This document shows, piece by piece, positions 63,802 through 64,000 of a stretch of 64,000 nucleotides of DNA; position 1 is the first letter of the stretch, and every line of letters begins with the position of its first letter. A program made the translations under genes and the position numbers. Origin of the DNA: Lachnospiraceae bacterium. GTDB taxonomy: Bacteria > Bacillota > Clostridia > Lachnospirales > Lachnospiraceae. The notes below the pieces were generated by a model, which was not told the DNA's origin, did no database searches, and saw nothing but the letters and a program-made list of their open reading frames with translations. The stretch covers positions 1-64,000 of the forward strand of contig CAJTGD010000030.1 in NCBI GenBank assembly GCA_910575475.1, in the 5' to 3' direction.

Positions 63802-64000
63802 TTATTCCTTCCCCTTCTTCCGGATGATCACTTCACCAAGTACAATGAAGATGATCGCTCCGATCGTGATCGGAAGTGTAGCTGAGAGCGTATCCGGATC
63901 AAAGGACAGCGGCACTGCCGTAAAGATGATCGAGACAATGATCAGGATCATCGGAATATATGCCATCAGTGTCAGCATGATCCCGCTTCCGGGAACCTTA
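63802..64000 (-). CDS. Amino acid/agmatine permease, C-terminal part (truncated by window)
   Basis: Only the last 65 codons are in the window, ending at TAA 63802-63804. The two visible hydrophobic helices (LMAYIPMILIIVSIIFTAVP; ITIGAIIFIVLGEVIIRKKG) and basic tail fit the end of an APC-family transporter. In agmatine deiminase clusters this position is held by the agmatine-putrescine antiporter AguD, so that role is likely. Confidence 0.75.
   Translation of the reverse strand, partial: KVPGSGIMLTLMAYIPMILIIVSIIFTAVPLSFDPDTLSATLPITIGAIIFIVLGEVIIRKKGKE

Overview
The window reads as a chromosomal segment of a spore-forming Clostridia member, most likely Lachnospiraceae. The support is a complete eight-gene spoIIIA operon, a DUF3793 protein, a typical low-GC Gram-positive rimP-nusA-ylxR-ylxQ-infB-rbfA-nrnA-truB-ribF operon, T-box-like control of leuS, and moderately high GC with AT-richer islands. 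Genus cannot be fixed from the sequence alone. Almost every housekeeping gene lies on the minus strand. The few plus-strand units (1749-5164, 9897-10319, 31925-33007, 56426-57793) stand alone and are visibly AT-richer.

Layout. 1-1748: a radical SAM DNA-repair-type protein with its own promoter and a LexA-like box. 1749-5290: an AT-rich island with an SdpR-like repressor, SdpI-like immunity protein, a free-standing DUF1648 protein, an ABC ATPase and a broken ABC permease, closed by a palindromic element. 5362-9621: leuS with a truncated-looking T-box leader, a ZIP transporter and DUF3793. 9897-10319: an orphan P-loop protein. 10511-24585: an unknown membrane protein, trkH-trkA, recN, argR, nadK, tlyA, dxs, ispA, xseB, xseA, nusB and an Asp23 protein (listed by coordinate, transcribed in the reverse order). 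24678-31704: prfC and spoIIIAH-AA. 31925-44917: a secreted coiled-coil/3D-like protein, pnp, nadE, hslO, a methyltransferase, a membrane protein, ilvE, ilvN, ilvB and rpsO. 45075-56065: nptA and the ribF-to-rimP translation/RNA operon. 56426-60972: a hemerythrin/CheX-like/receiver fusion, a HAD phosphatase, a cytidylate-kinase-like protein and an NhaC-type antiporter. 61120-64000: an agmatine catabolic cluster (permease C-terminus, aguA, putrescine carbamoyltransferase) in which carbamate kinase survives only as a relic with its middle deleted.

How the parts fit. The minus-strand blocks are standard growth and sporulation functions: K+ uptake, isoprenoid precursors, NAD(P) synthesis, RNA processing, branched-chain amino acids, and translation initiation and elongation factors. 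The less ordinary content is between and around the genes. There is a dispersed family of about 45-bp hairpin repeats in operon-internal gaps, a 174-bp cloverleaf-like element after ilvN, a perfect 24-bp-arm palindrome before the ZIP gene, and a T-box antiterminator with no room for Stem I. Accessory genes also show decay (ABC permease, carbamate kinase). I found no rRNA, tRNA, CRISPR array, prophage or intact insertion sequence. No complete, clearly new multi-gene system is evident. The best candidates for new biology are the hemerythrin-CheX-REC fusion, the hairpin and cloverleaf elements, and the SOS-box-associated radical SAM gene.
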